From an uncultured Roseivirga sp. (GTDB lineage: Bacteria; Bacteroidota; Bacteroidia; Cytophagales; Cyclobacteriaceae): DNA of 64,000 nucleotides. The position numbers and the translations under genes are program-made. Each line of letters opens with the position of its first letter. Positions within the stretch are counted from its first letter, which is position 1. The stretch is taken from the NCBI GenBank assembly GCA_947493005.1, contig CANLOY010000001.1:620001-684000 (forward strand), given 5' to 3'. Of the stretch, positions 1 to 9,211 are shown piece by piece. The notes beneath the pieces were generated by a model. It was given only the letters and a program-made list of their open reading frames with translations. It had not been told where the DNA came from and ran no database searches.

Positions 1-357
1 AGCACTCCCCTCTTCGGTCAAATAACCTTTGATCATACTTTCAGTAGATATACAGTCACTATCCACAAACAATAGCCATTTTCCTTTAGCGTGCTTAGCA
101 CCTACATTACGAGCACTTGCAGGCCCAGGCTTATCACATGTCAATAATTGTATCGTTATGCTTCGTTTTGCATATTCTTCTGGAATAAAAACAGGGATAG
201 CAGAGTTATTATCGACAACAATGATCTCTCTTGGAAAGTCCTTTAGCTGGTGGGTCTGAAAAAACGAGTCTAGAAAGTGGTTTACTCCCTGTTGGTTGTC
301 CTTGACAGGAATAATAATAGAAATTTCATCGAGTGTTACTTTACTGCATGACCCCAT
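1..357 (-). CDS. GT2 glycosyltransferase, N-terminal part (runs off left edge)
   Basis: This is the first ~119 codons of a family 2 (GT-A fold) glycosyltransferase; the rest lies left of the window. The protein starts MGSCSKVTLDE and then shows the GT2 nucleotide-binding strand ISIIIPVKD, the strand EIIVVDNNS, the conserved PGPASARNVGAKHAKG helix and the metal-site region LLFVDSDC, all in the usual order and spacing. The ATG at 355-357 is used because an in-frame stop lies 13 codons upstream (394-396); two in-frame TTG codons between them are less likely starts. It probably transfers a sugar from a nucleotide donor in surface-glycan synthesis, in line with the neighbours. The acceptor cannot be told. 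Family assignment is firm; function is inferred. Confidence 0.85.
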   Translation of the reverse strand, partial: MGSCSKVTLDEISIIIPVKDNQQGVNHFLDSFFQTHQLKDFPREIIVVDNNSAIPVFIPEEYAKRSITIQLLTCDKPGPASARNVGAKHAKGKWLLFVDSDCISTESMIKGYLTEEGSA

Positions 358-412
358 TCTATTCAAATCAAGTAAATTCAAAATAACAGGATTCTAATTA
401 AGAAAAGAATCT

Positions 413-421
413 GTTCGGAAC
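413..421. promoter_or_regulatory. GTTCGGAAC palindrome upstream of GT2 gene
   Basis: A 9-bp perfect inverted repeat of the form GTTC-N-GAAC lies about 56 bp upstream of the GT2 start codon at 357. A half-matching TTCAGAAC follows at about 434-441. The same palindrome with a T centre occurs three times upstream of the giant adhesin gene near 54 kb, so it may be an operator. A chance match cannot be ruled out for this single site. Confidence 0.25.
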
Positions 422-576
422 ATAATTACCCCTTTTCAGAACATAAAGTGGCAATAATAAAAATTAACCTTCTTATTAGATTGAAATCCTGTTTTAAGGT
501 AAAGCAATATTAAAAGATTAAAAATTTAAGATTGATGGCTACTTATTTTGGTTGAGGAATAAATAATAGTCCAACA

Positions 577-601
577 AAAAGCCACCAGAAGGGTGGCTTT
601 T
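577..601. terminator. Hairpin terminator
   Basis: An inverted repeat with stem GCCACC/GGTGGC (581-586 with 592-597) is flanked by AAAA on the left and TTTT on the right, which gives a rho-independent terminator shape readable on either strand. It sits directly before the truncated GT2 reading frame that begins at about 612. Its core is shared with the hairpin at 36803-36831. Confidence 0.6.
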
Positions 602-611
602 ACATTATATA

Positions 612-1391
612 TCATATCCAAGTGACACCATAGAAAGTGTATTATGTCAGGACTTTCAAGACATTGAATATATTGTTTTTGATGGGGGGTCAACAGATGG
701 GACTGTTGAAATTGTTAAGTCGTATGGAGACAAGGTCAAACTTATTTGTGGTAGTGATAAAGGTATTTATGACGCTATAAATCAAACCATTTTACAATCT
801 TCTGGAGAAATTGTTGGTATCCTAAATTCTGATGATTTTTATACTCATCCAAATGTTATTTCCAGAGTAATGGAAGAGTTTGAATCAACCAATACTGATT
901 CAGTCTATGCCGACCTAGACTATGTCTACCATAATGATGTAGACCGTGTATATCGCAAGTGGAGCGCGGGACAATTTGATACTAGAAAATTTGAGTTTGG
1001 GTGGACTATTCCTCATCCTACTTTTTTTGTTAAGCGTAAGCTATACGATGAGTTAGGCCTCTATGATACCGAATTTAAATTGGCTGGAGATTATGAATTG
1101 TTGATAAGGTTTCTTTATAAACATAGAATTTCGTGTAGCTATATCCCCGAAACACTCATAAAGATGAGAAACGAGGGCTCCAGCAATGGTTCATTTAAAA
1201 AAAGATTTCTGGGGCATAGTGAAGATTATCTTGCCTGGAAGAAAAATGAAATTAAACCACCTTTCTATACCGTTCCGTTGAAACCAACCCGGAAACTCAT
1301 TCAATACATTATTCCAAAACTCATTAGGCGTAATAGGCAGTACTCTAAACAACCCCAAAGAAAGGTACTGGAAGTTGCTAAAGGTATTTAA
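612..1391 (+). pseudogene. GT2 glycosyltransferase, 5'-truncated
   Basis: An open frame from about 612 to the stop at 1391 encodes a family 2 glycosyltransferase that lacks its first ~20 residues. From SDTIESVLCQD onward it aligns residue by residue with the intact paralogue at 22368-23111. Shared landmarks are FDGGSTDGT, the metal-site motif LNSDDFY, FGWTIPHPTFFVK and the catalytic-base region SGDYELL (here AGDYELL). The missing part of the paralogue is the nucleotide-binding first strand MKISLVTVCLN. Upstream in this frame there is only a hairpin terminator and a stop at 567-569, and no ATG, GTG or TTG at a sensible place. The first ATG, at 870, would drop both the donor-binding strand and the DD motif. 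The gene is therefore most likely inactive, cut at its 5' end by a rearrangement. Confidence 0.75.
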
Positions 1392-1516
1392 ACCGTTCGA
1401 ACGCTGCTTTTTCAAGAGATTCCTGATGACTTCGATGGGCAATAGAAATTAGTGATTTTGCTCTTTGTCGAATGTTTTTATTCCTCTAAGGATTATACTC
1501 AGAAATTTTTAGCTTG

Positions 1517-2929
1517 TTAAAGCAATGTGGTTGGACAAAGGTAGTCCGTAACCCTAAACTGACCTGATTCTTTTATAGCATCAAAGCCTCCTTTAACATC
1601 TATGAGATTGCTAAATCCCCTGGATCGTAATATGGAAATGAAAATCAGTGACCTGTAACCTCCAGCGCAGTGTACATAGCACACTTGCTCATTTGGCATC
1701 TGTTTTATGCTATCATTTACATAGTCGAGCGGAGCATTTTCCGCACTCATTACATGTTCGCTGTTATACTCACTAGCTTTTCTAACGTCAATTATAAATG
1801 GTTCTTCTTTCTTGGCAAGATCCATAGTGGTTATCACATCTACTGAATCTACTGCTTTTCCACTTTCCTTCCAGCTCTCAAAGCCTCCTTTCAAATACCC
1901 TTGAGTATTGTCATATCCAACTCTTGACAAACGAGTAACCACTTCTTCTATACGATCTTCTTCTGACACTAAGAGAATTGGCTGTTGAACATCAGGAATG
2001 AGAGTACCTACCCAATTAGCAAAGCTCCCATCAATTCCTATAAAAATGGAATTAGGTATAAACCCTTCCCTAAACTTATCGGCCGAACGTGTATCAATGA
2101 TTACTGCATTTGTCTTATTGGCTAATTGCTCAAACTCAGATGGACTAATCGCCTTGGTACCTCTTTCAATTACTTTGTCAAGGTTATCATAGCCATGAAT
2201 GTTAAGTAGTACATTCTGCGGAAAATAACCAGGAGGAGGCATAAGACCATGAAGTACTTCTCCGACAAATTCATCTTCTGTCATGTCAGGTCTCAAAGCA
2301 TAATTAGTTTTCTTCTGGTTACCTAAAGTATCTGTAGTTTCACTGCTCATGTTTTTGCCACAAGCACTTCCTTTGCCGTGCCCTGGATAAACTATTAATT
2401 CATCGGGAAGCGACATTATTTTAGTCCTCAACGAAGTATATAGGTGCCTTGCCAGCTTATCTTCCGTCAATTCGGCAATGACTTTTTGTGCCAAATCGGG
2501 ACGCCCAACGTCACCAATAAACAGCGTATCACCTGTGAAAATCCCAACCATATGCTCCTTCTCATCTCTCAACAATAAACAACTGCTCTCCATAGTATGG
2601 CCTGGTGTATGCAGTAACTCAAGAGATATATTTCCAATATTAAAGCGTTGCCCATCTTTGGCTACTAACTTGTCAAAGCCTGTTTGCATAGTTGTTGGGC
2701 CATAAACAATAGTCGCACCTGTTTTTTCGGCCAGATCCTTATGGCCGGAAACAAAATCCGCATGAAAATGAGTTTCAAAAATATACTTGATTTTAGCCTT
2801 GTCTCTTTCTGCACGTGAAATGTAAGGTGCGGATTCCCTTAGTGGATCTATAATTACTGCTTCGCCATTAGATTCAATATAATAGGCAGCTTCTGCCAGG
2901 CACTTGGTATAAATTTGCTCAACTTTCAT
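1517..2929 (-). CDS. Persulfide dioxygenase-like metallo-beta-lactamase-fold protein with two rhodanese domains
   Basis: A 470-residue protein joining an ETHE1-type metallo-beta-lactamase-fold domain (about 1-240) to two rhodanese domains (about 260-360 and 370-465). The iron-binding pattern of persulfide dioxygenases is visible: HFHADFVSGH near residue 54, TPGHTMESS near 110, GDTLFIGDVGRPDL near 133 and YPGHGKGSACG near 182. The second rhodanese has an active-site loop with cysteine (VHCAGGYRS). The first has no cysteine at the matching place (LLVSEED) and is probably structural. Known fusions of this type oxidise glutathione persulfide or related persulfides to sulfite and move sulfane sulfur, in the cytoplasm. 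It stands alone on its strand and looks like a housekeeping sulfur gene inside the glycan locus. Family is clear; the natural thiol substrate is not. Confidence 0.88.
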   Translation of the reverse strand: MKVEQIYTKCLAEAAYYIESNGEAVIIDPLRESAPYISRAERDKAKIKYIFETHFHADFVSGHKDLAEKTGATIVYGPTTMQTGFDKLVAKDGQRFNIGNISLELLHTPGHTMESSCLLLRDEKEHMVGIFTGDTLFIGDVGRPDLAQKVIAELTEDKLARHLYTSLRTKIMSLPDELIVYPGHGKGSACGKNMSSETTDTLGNQKKTNYALRPDMTEDEFVGEVLHGLMPPPGYFPQNVLLNIHGYDNLDKVIERGTKAISPSEFEQLANKTNAVIIDTRSADKFREGFIPNSIFIGIDGSFANWVGTLIPDVQQPILLVSEEDRIEEVVTRLSRVGYDNTQGYLKGGFESWKESGKAVDSVDVITTMDLAKKEEPFIIDVRKASEYNSEHVMSAENAPLDYVNDSIKQMPNEQVCYVHCAGGYRSLIFISILRSRGFSNLIDVKGGFDAIKESGQFRVTDYLCPTTLL

Positions 2930-3038
2930 AATCTGAGTGATGGAATGTAACAGACTATAAAGTTGTAGGTTACCAGGCTTCTAAAAGCTGATAATTGTCA
3001 TCCTGGTTAATGATTCGGCACAGGTCATTTGAGACAAA

Positions 3039-4013
3039 TCAGGTATTTGGTATCGATTGCAAAACCTGCTCAGAAATCCAACAATATGTTTTCTCAAGGC
3101 CCTGCCTCAAACTGAGTTTTGGTTTCCAGTTTAGTTTTTCAAAAATCAGCCTATTATCAGAATTTCTACCTCTGACTCCCTGAGGGCCTTCAATATGCCT
3201 AACCTTCAGGTTCTTTCCTGAAATTTCAAGGTATTGCTTTGCCAGATTGTTAATAGAAATCAACTGATCGGAACCAATATTAACTGGTCCGTTAAAATCT
3301 GATTGCATTAGACGGTAAACCGCTTCAATACAATCATCAATATAAAGAAAGGAGCGTGTTTGCTCACCATCTCCCCATATTTCAATTTCACCAAATTCAT
3401 CTGCTTGTGCGACTTTCCTTGCCAATGCAGCAGGAACTTTTTCTTTACCTCCATCATATGTTCCCTCAGGGCCAAATATGTTATGAAACCGAGCTACTTT
3501 TACGTCAGTACCATAATTGCGCATAAAAGAAAAGTAGAGCCTTTCACTGAAAAGTTTCTCCCAACCATATTCACTATCAGGCTGTGCAGGATACACTGTA
3601 TCTTCCACGCAGTTAGGGTTACCAGGGTCCAGTTGATTGTATTCGGGATATACGCAGGCAGAAGAAGAGTAAAACATTTTTTTTATGCTTCTATCAGCAC
3701 AGCTTTTTAATACATTAAGATTAATAAGAACTGAATTGTGCATTATATCAGCGTCACTATCTCCAGTAAACAAATATCCTGCACCTCCCATGTCAGCAGC
3801 CAGCTGATATACTTCATCAAAACCTCTATCAAAAAGACTATCGACAAGTTTAGGATCTCTTAAATCACCTATGATAAAATCATCCGCATGCGATTCAGAA
3901 AACTCTGGGTATTTTAGATCAACTCCTTTGACAAAGTAGTTTTTTGCCTTTAAATACTTTACCAAATGACTCCCTATAAAGCCTCCTGCACCGCATACCA
4001 ATGCGGCTTTCAT
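3039..4013 (-). CDS. GDP-mannose 3,5-epimerase-like SDR enzyme (copy 1)
   Basis: An extended short-chain dehydrogenase of 324 residues, most similar in motifs to plant-type GDP-mannose 3,5-epimerase, which turns GDP-mannose into GDP-L-galactose. The NAD-binding GAGGFIGSH lies at the N-terminus, ADMGGAGY at about 80, the catalytic SSSACVYPE (with the acid/base cysteine) at about 120, and the catalytic YGWEK at about 155. The start at 4013 (MKAALVCGAGG) is preferred over an ATG six codons upstream because both paralogues (14698 and 23145) begin at this point. It is one of three copies in 21 kb. It ends just beyond the sulfur gene at 1517-2929, read in the same direction, with ~110 bp between. 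GDP-fucose synthase is the other possibility, but the cysteine motif SACxYPE favours the epimerase. The exact product is inferred. Confidence 0.82.
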   Translation of the reverse strand: MKAALVCGAGGFIGSHLVKYLKAKNYFVKGVDLKYPEFSESHADDFIIGDLRDPKLVDSLFDRGFDEVYQLAADMGGAGYLFTGDSDADIMHNSVLINLNVLKSCADRSIKKMFYSSSACVYPEYNQLDPGNPNCVEDTVYPAQPDSEYGWEKLFSERLYFSFMRNYGTDVKVARFHNIFGPEGTYDGGKEKVPAALARKVAQADEFGEIEIWGDGEQTRSFLYIDDCIEAVYRLMQSDFNGPVNIGSDQLISINNLAKQYLEISGKNLKVRHIEGPQGVRGRNSDNRLIFEKLNWKPKLSLRQGLEKTYCWISEQVLQSIPNT

Positions 4014-4315
4014 TACTCCTGAATCTGTCAAAATATCTTGTGGTTATTCTTTTGTCAGAATCAAGGTCAATCCATTCTGACTTTCTTCTTAAAGAAGACA
4101 TTGAAAGCTGTAACAAACAACTCCTTCAATGAAGACTTTTTAAAATTCCTTTCCTAGTTTAATTTAAACTTGGATTATTAAGATTTATATATGACAAACG
4201 CCTTGATTGTTAATTCAAGAGTAAAGCTTGAGGCATGTAAACTAGTTTCTACTGTCCATATATTTTCGAAAACAAATTCGTTTTCTCTGGCCTGCAACAT
4301 AACCCGAACTTCTTA

Positions 4316-5542
4316 CTAAGAGTCACAAGTGTTGATCGGGTAAAGCAGATTGTGTTCTTTGAATTTCTCTGAGTTCTCAAAAAACTCATAAAGGTGCCAT
4401 GGCAGTACCAATAAATAATCTGGAGACATCTCTAATACTGAATCTTCGGAACGAATAGGGATATTCGTACCAGGCGTATATTTACCAAACTTATCATCAT
4501 TCACTTCACCAACAACATCCAGCAAATCACTATTTACTTGACAGTATTGTAGTATTACATTCCCTTTCGTGGATGCTCCAAGACCAACTACTTTTTTACC
4601 CTCTTGCTTTAGGTCTTGGATTTTTTTTATCAGTTGCTCTTTTGAGGCCTCTACTTCTTCTGCAAACTTTTGAAACGGTTTCAATTCGCTATAAACAGAC
4701 TCAGACTTTAAAACTTCTTCTACTTTCGAACAATGCTTCTTACCCAAAAAACCTGGGTGAGTAATTGTAACTGAAAAACTTCCGCCATTCATTTCATTAA
4801 AACTCACGTCAATGATCTCCAAGTTTGCTTGATCCATAATCCACTTGATCTGTCTCAACCCATAATATTCAAGGTGTTCATGACAAATCGTATCGTAAGA
4901 AATCTTTTTGAGCATAGTAGGCATATAGCTTTGTTCCAACACCCATACTCCCTGATCATCAAGTATATCAGCAACTTCATTTGCAAAACCTACCGGGTCT
5001 GGCAAATCATAAAACATAGCGAATGAAGTAATTACTTTTGCCCTTCTATTACCATGCCTCTCAATGAACAGGTTTTTTGAGAAAAATTCACTGATTACAT
5101 CTATATGCTTAGGGTGATATCTAGCAAATTTCTTAGAAGTGGGGTCGATACCCACCAACGATTTGATGTGCTTCGGATAAAAACTCAGTGTTGTACCATC
5201 ATTGCTTCCAATGTCAAGTACTAAATCTTTATTATTCAGGTCTACAATGTCAAGAATGGCTTCGACCTTGTTTTTCAAATGCTTAACGATATGTGCATTT
5301 AACCCAGAACGGTATCCATAGTTGTTACCATACATTTCAACAGGATCATAGGTATGGGCCAATTGTAAAAGTCCACAACAAGATTCACCATGACATTTAG
5401 TGAGAATCAATGGCATTTCCGGCACATGTTGCTCAATAGAATCAGGAAAAACACCCGCAAGAGCCTGATTACCCAAATCAAGAACATCCACTAAGTTGGT
5501 GTTTCCACACACCCTGCACTGATCAATCCTATTATAGCTCAC
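4316..5542 (-). CDS. Sugar C-methyltransferase-like SAM enzyme
   Basis: A 408-residue three-part methyltransferase of the NDP-hexose C-methyltransferase type (TylC3/NovU-like). An N-terminal zinc-binding segment has CRVCGN near residue 9 and further cysteines (KCHGESCC) near 50. The SAM domain follows with LVLDIGSNDGTTLSFY at about 105 and VGIDPTSKK. The C-terminal domain has VVGLGASTKGNVILQYC near 320, typical of the Methyltransf_14 part. Such enzymes usually methylate a carbon of a nucleotide-linked keto-sugar. The start is a GTG at 5542, giving MSYNRIDQC, which places the cysteine pair at the expected position. It stands between the epimerase and a FUT8-like gene on the same strand, so it is likely co-expressed and would add a branched-sugar methyl group. 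Domain order is clear; the substrate is unknown. Confidence 0.85.
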   Translation of the reverse strand: MSYNRIDQCRVCGNTNLVDVLDLGNQALAGVFPDSIEQHVPEMPLILTKCHGESCCGLLQLAHTYDPVEMYGNNYGYRSGLNAHIVKHLKNKVEAILDIVDLNNKDLVLDIGSNDGTTLSFYPKHIKSLVGIDPTSKKFARYHPKHIDVISEFFSKNLFIERHGNRRAKVITSFAMFYDLPDPVGFANEVADILDDQGVWVLEQSYMPTMLKKISYDTICHEHLEYYGLRQIKWIMDQANLEIIDVSFNEMNGGSFSVTITHPGFLGKKHCSKVEEVLKSESVYSELKPFQKFAEEVEASKEQLIKKIQDLKQEGKKVVGLGASTKGNVILQYCQVNSDLLDVVGEVNDDKFGKYTPGTNIPIRSEDSVLEMSPDYLLVLPWHLYEFFENSEKFKEHNLLYPINTCDS

Positions 5543-5625
5543 CTGTTTAATTATTTTGATTTATCCGGAGCACAACTCTATTCATTAGTGCCCCTTCTTG
5601 TATGAATCAGTTATCTTCGAAACTA

Positions 5626-6813
5626 CTAAGTCTTTTTTGAACCTATCACCTTCATCATTGCTTTTTTCACTCTTTGAGAAAACAGTACCATAGGGCTGTA
5701 TAATGGTCGGTACTTGTAGAGTTTAGCTTGCAGAGCAGTTTGAGATCTCGCATTGTCTGCCACATGAAGTAAATTCGTATTTTTTATGAGTGACCAAGCT
5801 GGTTTGGTTTCTTTTACCGCACCACCGTTCCACCCTGAACCATAGTCCTGTCCGAATGAGTACCTTTTTTTAATGCTCAAATCCAAACAGTTAAGTTGCG
5901 GATTCATATACATGGCAAACTCACTTAATGCAGAAGCCCCTTTGATCAAAAAGTCTGCTTTGGACAAGAGACACATGTCAAAAAGTACATCTTCGCCTTT
6001 TCTATATGGCGATATATTCTTGAGGTTGAAAATGGCTTCTTCATTGGACGATCTATTACTATCATACGAAACTACCCGGTCACCATAACGAGCTTTGAAA
6101 GCATCTAAATACTGCTGCTGATCTGTAGCAACGAATACCCTTGGTTGCTCATGAGATTCAACCCAGTCATCAATATGATGAAAATACTCTGCGGGACTTA
6201 CCGGTGGGGCATAAGTTAAATCCGTACCTCGAATGTGTATTCCTAAAACTTGGTACCCCACCAAGTTTGCCTTCCAAAACGCATTGATGCGTGAAGTGAT
6301 TGAGGGTTTGATCTGTATATATTTCGAAAACGTTTCATGTCCCTTGAGCCGCTGATGATCATACCAAGCCACAATATCCTCGGGAGGGCTCAACCTCCAA
6401 TCGGCAAAAGTGTAAGAGAAAATACTGCGTTCATCATGCTCACATATATGTAGCATCTCACTATCCTCTAGGTTGTAAAAGTCAAAAGAAGACAGTAAAT
6501 GAGCCGAGTCTTCACGGTACTTTTGGATAGTAGAATAATCGAAGGGCGGAACCAGCGGTTCAAAATATTGATCCCACATATTCTCACCATATTTCCTATC
6601 AAAAAAATGGCTTTGACAACTCTCATCGTAATTCACTACAGGCATTAACCCATTACGCTCGCAGTACCTAATTTGGTTCAAAGTCTGCAACAACATGGCT
6701 CCAAACCCTGCACCCTGAAGATTTAACTGAAGAATATAGATACCTTTATACCATTCTAAAAGTCTATTAATCTCTGATTGATCTACTTTCTCAACAGACT
6801 TATCTTCTTTCAT
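5626..6813 (-). CDS. FUT8/NodZ-like fucosyltransferase-superfamily glycosyltransferase (copy 1)
   Basis: A 395-residue protein with the three peptide motifs of the FUT8/NodZ/POFUT superfamily (GT-B fold, GDP-sugar donors). Motif I, LGIHIRGTD, is near residue 190 with the donor-binding arginine. Motif II is VFVATDQQQYL, near 225. Motif III, GEDVLFDMCLLSKADFLIK, is near 290 and followed by ASALSEFAMY. The N-terminal half carries a signature shared by all copies in this window: GAGFGAMLLQTLNQIRY, PVVNYD and NMWDQYFEPL. No signal peptide or membrane segment is seen, so it should act in the cytoplasm or at the membrane face. Together with copies at 6989, 10265, 15886, 25853 and 28426 it forms a large family expansion. 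It probably transfers L-fucose, L-galactose or a related GDP-linked sugar; the donor is inferred. Confidence 0.8.
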   Translation of the reverse strand: MKEDKSVEKVDQSEINRLLEWYKGIYILQLNLQGAGFGAMLLQTLNQIRYCERNGLMPVVNYDESCQSHFFDRKYGENMWDQYFEPLVPPFDYSTIQKYREDSAHLLSSFDFYNLEDSEMLHICEHDERSIFSYTFADWRLSPPEDIVAWYDHQRLKGHETFSKYIQIKPSITSRINAFWKANLVGYQVLGIHIRGTDLTYAPPVSPAEYFHHIDDWVESHEQPRVFVATDQQQYLDAFKARYGDRVVSYDSNRSSNEEAIFNLKNISPYRKGEDVLFDMCLLSKADFLIKGASALSEFAMYMNPQLNCLDLSIKKRYSFGQDYGSGWNGGAVKETKPAWSLIKNTNLLHVADNARSQTALQAKLYKYRPLYSPMVLFSQRVKKAMMKVIGSKKT

Positions 6814-6914
6814 AGAAAATGATTAGCGCCATAATTAAGGATTTTGAAGGTCATAAAAATACCTGCCATTCCCGAACAATTTAGGAAAGATTATCTCGGA
6901 TAGACACGAATAAT

Positions 6915-6922
6915 TATCTTTG
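6915..6922 (+). promoter_or_regulatory. Bacteroidota -7 promoter element (TATCTTTG)
   Basis: TATCTTTG fits the Bacteroidota -7 consensus TAnnTTTG. It lies 67 bp before the ATG at 6989, so transcription would begin near 6929. A clear -33 TTG element at the right spacing is not seen, so the call is tentative. Confidence 0.35.
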
Positions 6923-6988
6923 ATCAAGCCTGATTGAATAAACTCAATTTAGTAGATCACCTCACGATTAAAGAACTTGTCTATAGGA

Positions 6989-9166
6989 ATGAAACTCACA
7001 AAACTGCAAAGTGACACCAAAATTCTGATCATTCGAATTAATCATTCCAATGCTGGATTCTTTGCCTACCTAACCTTTGTACTCAATCAAATTATCCATT
7101 GTGAGGAACACGATATGGTTCCTGTAGTCTATTTTGGTCCATGGTCAGTAGATGGTCCCAATGCATACCATGACCCAAGTGTAGGCGACAACATGTGGGA
7201 CTATTACTTTGAGCCAGTAGCGGGCTATAATTACAGTGATATTCAGGCTTTAATTGCGAATCCCGACCATCCAATTACGGAGGAGAACCTCATTTACCTG
7301 GAAGATGATGTGATGTCATATCTGCATGATGGTAACCCTGACAGCATTTACAATTATCCTTATGGTTATTACACTGATCTGGAAGAAGGTGTTGATCATT
7401 GGTATGAGCGTCAAAGAAAAAAGGCCAGTCAGCTGATAGAAAAATATGTGCACGTCAAAGAAGAGCTGCTGACGGAAACAAATGCTTTTATCCATGACCA
7501 TTTTGAGAACAACAAGGTACTAGGAGTACATATGAGAGGTACGGATAAGGGGTGTGCAACTGAAGTACAGCATTTATCCAAAATCATTCCTCCTGCTAAG
7601 TACTTCCCGCATATCGATGAGTTTATTCAAAAGCAACCAGATGCAAAAATATTTCTGGCGACAGATCAAGCTCAGTTTGTAGAACAAATGAGAGCAAAAT
7701 ACCCTGGTCGTATCCTTACTCAGTCAACCATTCTCTCAGACTCACAAGTAAATACCTTTCAAAAAGAAGGTGGAAACAATTATCAGAAGGGTAAAGAGGT
7801 TCTACTTGATTGCCTCATTCTTTCTCGCTGTAGTCAACTTCTGAAATGTACCTCAGCTGTTGGTGAATATGCTCTTTATTTCAATAACAACATAAGCAGC
7901 TTAGATCTTAATGAACTCTATGGGCGTCCAAACTTTGTTCAGAAGATTAAAACGCTCTTACTAATAGAACCCTACACTTTTATGAGAGATGCTGTTCGGA
8001 TATTAAGGGACTCCTCAAAAAGTAATTCAGCTCTTTTTTGGTTTATAATGACTGATTACCCGCTTTTACGCAGGTTTTCAAACTGGTTGGAGTCAACACA
8101 GTTCTCTGGCAAGGTTTTCTGGCGTTCCTTATTTTTCTTAAAAAAGTACATCTCTTTAGTGCGTCATAAAGAAGAAATCCCCTTTCAACAAGTAACTCAA
8201 ATGGCTAATCATGCTCGCAAACGTAAAGGTGCAAGCTATTATTCCTTCAGAAATGCAAAGGGAAAGAAGTATCTAGAAATCCGGGCCGATGGCGACCCTC
8301 AAGCTGCCTTTTTTGCCCAGTTTGTCTACGTTTTGCAGCAGCTACGTTTTGCCGAGACACACCACCTCATCCCAATAGTCAATTATGATCACCCTTATAA
8401 TTACTACCAAGATCTACGTGTAGGTAACAATGTATGGGAAAACTATTTTGCGCCTGTTTCTGGCCTATCTTCTTCTGAATTAGAAAAACTGGATCCCGCA
8501 TCAATTACTTTTCTTCATCCGGAAGAACAACGATTACTCTTTTTAGGTGAAGGCGATCAACCACCCATCCAATATGATAGCCAGACCAGAGAGTGGTGGC
8601 GAAAACAGCGAGAAATGGGCTCCAAACTCACCGCAAAATATGTGCGGGTACGACCAGAGATTATGACTCGGGTTGATGATTTTTATCAGACTCATATGCA
8701 AGGGCACACAGTCTTAGGCATGCATCTAAGAGGAACTGATAAATCCGTTGGACCTGATGGGAAACGTTTTGATTGGCCGGAAACCTTTATCCGTATCGTT
8801 CCTCCTAAAGAATACTTTCCATATATCGACCAATTCTTAGCTCATAACCCTGAAGGCAAACTGTTTGTAGCTACAGATCAAAGGCAATTCCTAGAAGATA
8901 TTGTGGAAGCGTACGGAGACAAAGTAATTCAAACAATGGCCGTACGTTCTGAAACTGAAAAAGCAGTCTTTAGTCGTTCAGGCAACGGATACGACCGTGG
9001 AGTAGAAGTACTTACAGATGCATTACTTTTATCAAAATGTAATTTTCTTGTAAAATGTATGTCGAATGTGGGTGAGGCTGCAGTTTACTTCAATCCCAAG
9101 ATGCCTGTCATAGATATTTTCTACCCTCAGAAGGCAGAAGATTTTGAGACTTTCTTTAGTAAATAA
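6989..9166 (+). CDS. Tandem two-domain FUT8/NodZ-like glycosyltransferase (copy 2)
   Basis: A 725-residue fusion of two complete copies of the FUT8/NodZ-like domain. Domain 1 (about 1-310) has VLGVHMRGTDKG, FLATDQAQFVEQM and KGKEVLLDCLILSRCSQLLK. Domain 2 (about 425-725) has VLGMHLRGTDKS, FVATDQRQFLEDI and GVEVLTDALLLSKCNFLVK. Each half also begins with the family's N-terminal signature (NAGFFAYLTFVLNQI; QAAFFAQFVYVLQQL) and NxW(D/E)xYFxPV. A linker of roughly 115 residues, rich in basic and aromatic residues, joins them and may touch the membrane. Both halves keep the motif I arginine, so both may be active and could add two sugars in succession. The start is the ATG at 6989; a TTG four codons upstream is less likely. 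It is transcribed away from copy 1, with a -7-like element between. Confidence 0.82.
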   Translation: MKLTKLQSDTKILIIRINHSNAGFFAYLTFVLNQIIHCEEHDMVPVVYFGPWSVDGPNAYHDPSVGDNMWDYYFEPVAGYNYSDIQALIANPDHPITEENLIYLEDDVMSYLHDGNPDSIYNYPYGYYTDLEEGVDHWYERQRKKASQLIEKYVHVKEELLTETNAFIHDHFENNKVLGVHMRGTDKGCATEVQHLSKIIPPAKYFPHIDEFIQKQPDAKIFLATDQAQFVEQMRAKYPGRILTQSTILSDSQVNTFQKEGGNNYQKGKEVLLDCLILSRCSQLLKCTSAVGEYALYFNNNISSLDLNELYGRPNFVQKIKTLLLIEPYTFMRDAVRILRDSSKSNSALFWFIMTDYPLLRRFSNWLESTQFSGKVFWRSLFFLKKYISLVRHKEEIPFQQVTQMANHARKRKGASYYSFRNAKGKKYLEIRADGDPQAAFFAQFVYVLQQLRFAETHHLIPIVNYDHPYNYYQDLRVGNNVWENYFAPVSGLSSSELEKLDPASITFLHPEEQRLLFLGEGDQPPIQYDSQTREWWRKQREMGSKLTAKYVRVRPEIMTRVDDFYQTHMQGHTVLGMHLRGTDKSVGPDGKRFDWPETFIRIVPPKEYFPYIDQFLAHNPEGKLFVATDQRQFLEDIVEAYGDKVIQTMAVRSETEKAVFSRSGNGYDRGVEVLTDALLLSKCNFLVKCMSNVGEAAVYFNPKMPVIDIFYPQKAEDFETFFSK

Positions 9167-9211
9167 GACATTAAAGGTCGGCTGTATTTCTCAGATTCAC
9201 TAAAACGCATT

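Noticed and set aside
1191-1442. An 83-codon minus-strand frame opposite the truncated GT2 gene
   Set aside because: It is the mirror frame of the GT2 sequence and shows no family motif.
1517-2929. Call as a beta-lactamase or glyoxalase II
   Set aside because: The HFHADFVSGH, GDVGRPDL and rhodanese parts point to the ETHE1/persulfide dioxygenase group.
3039-4013. Call as GDP-L-fucose synthase
   Set aside because: The SACVYPE cysteine motif, the ADMGGAGY segment and the overall pattern fit GDP-mannose 3,5-epimerase better. Fucose synthase remains possible only if assays show it.
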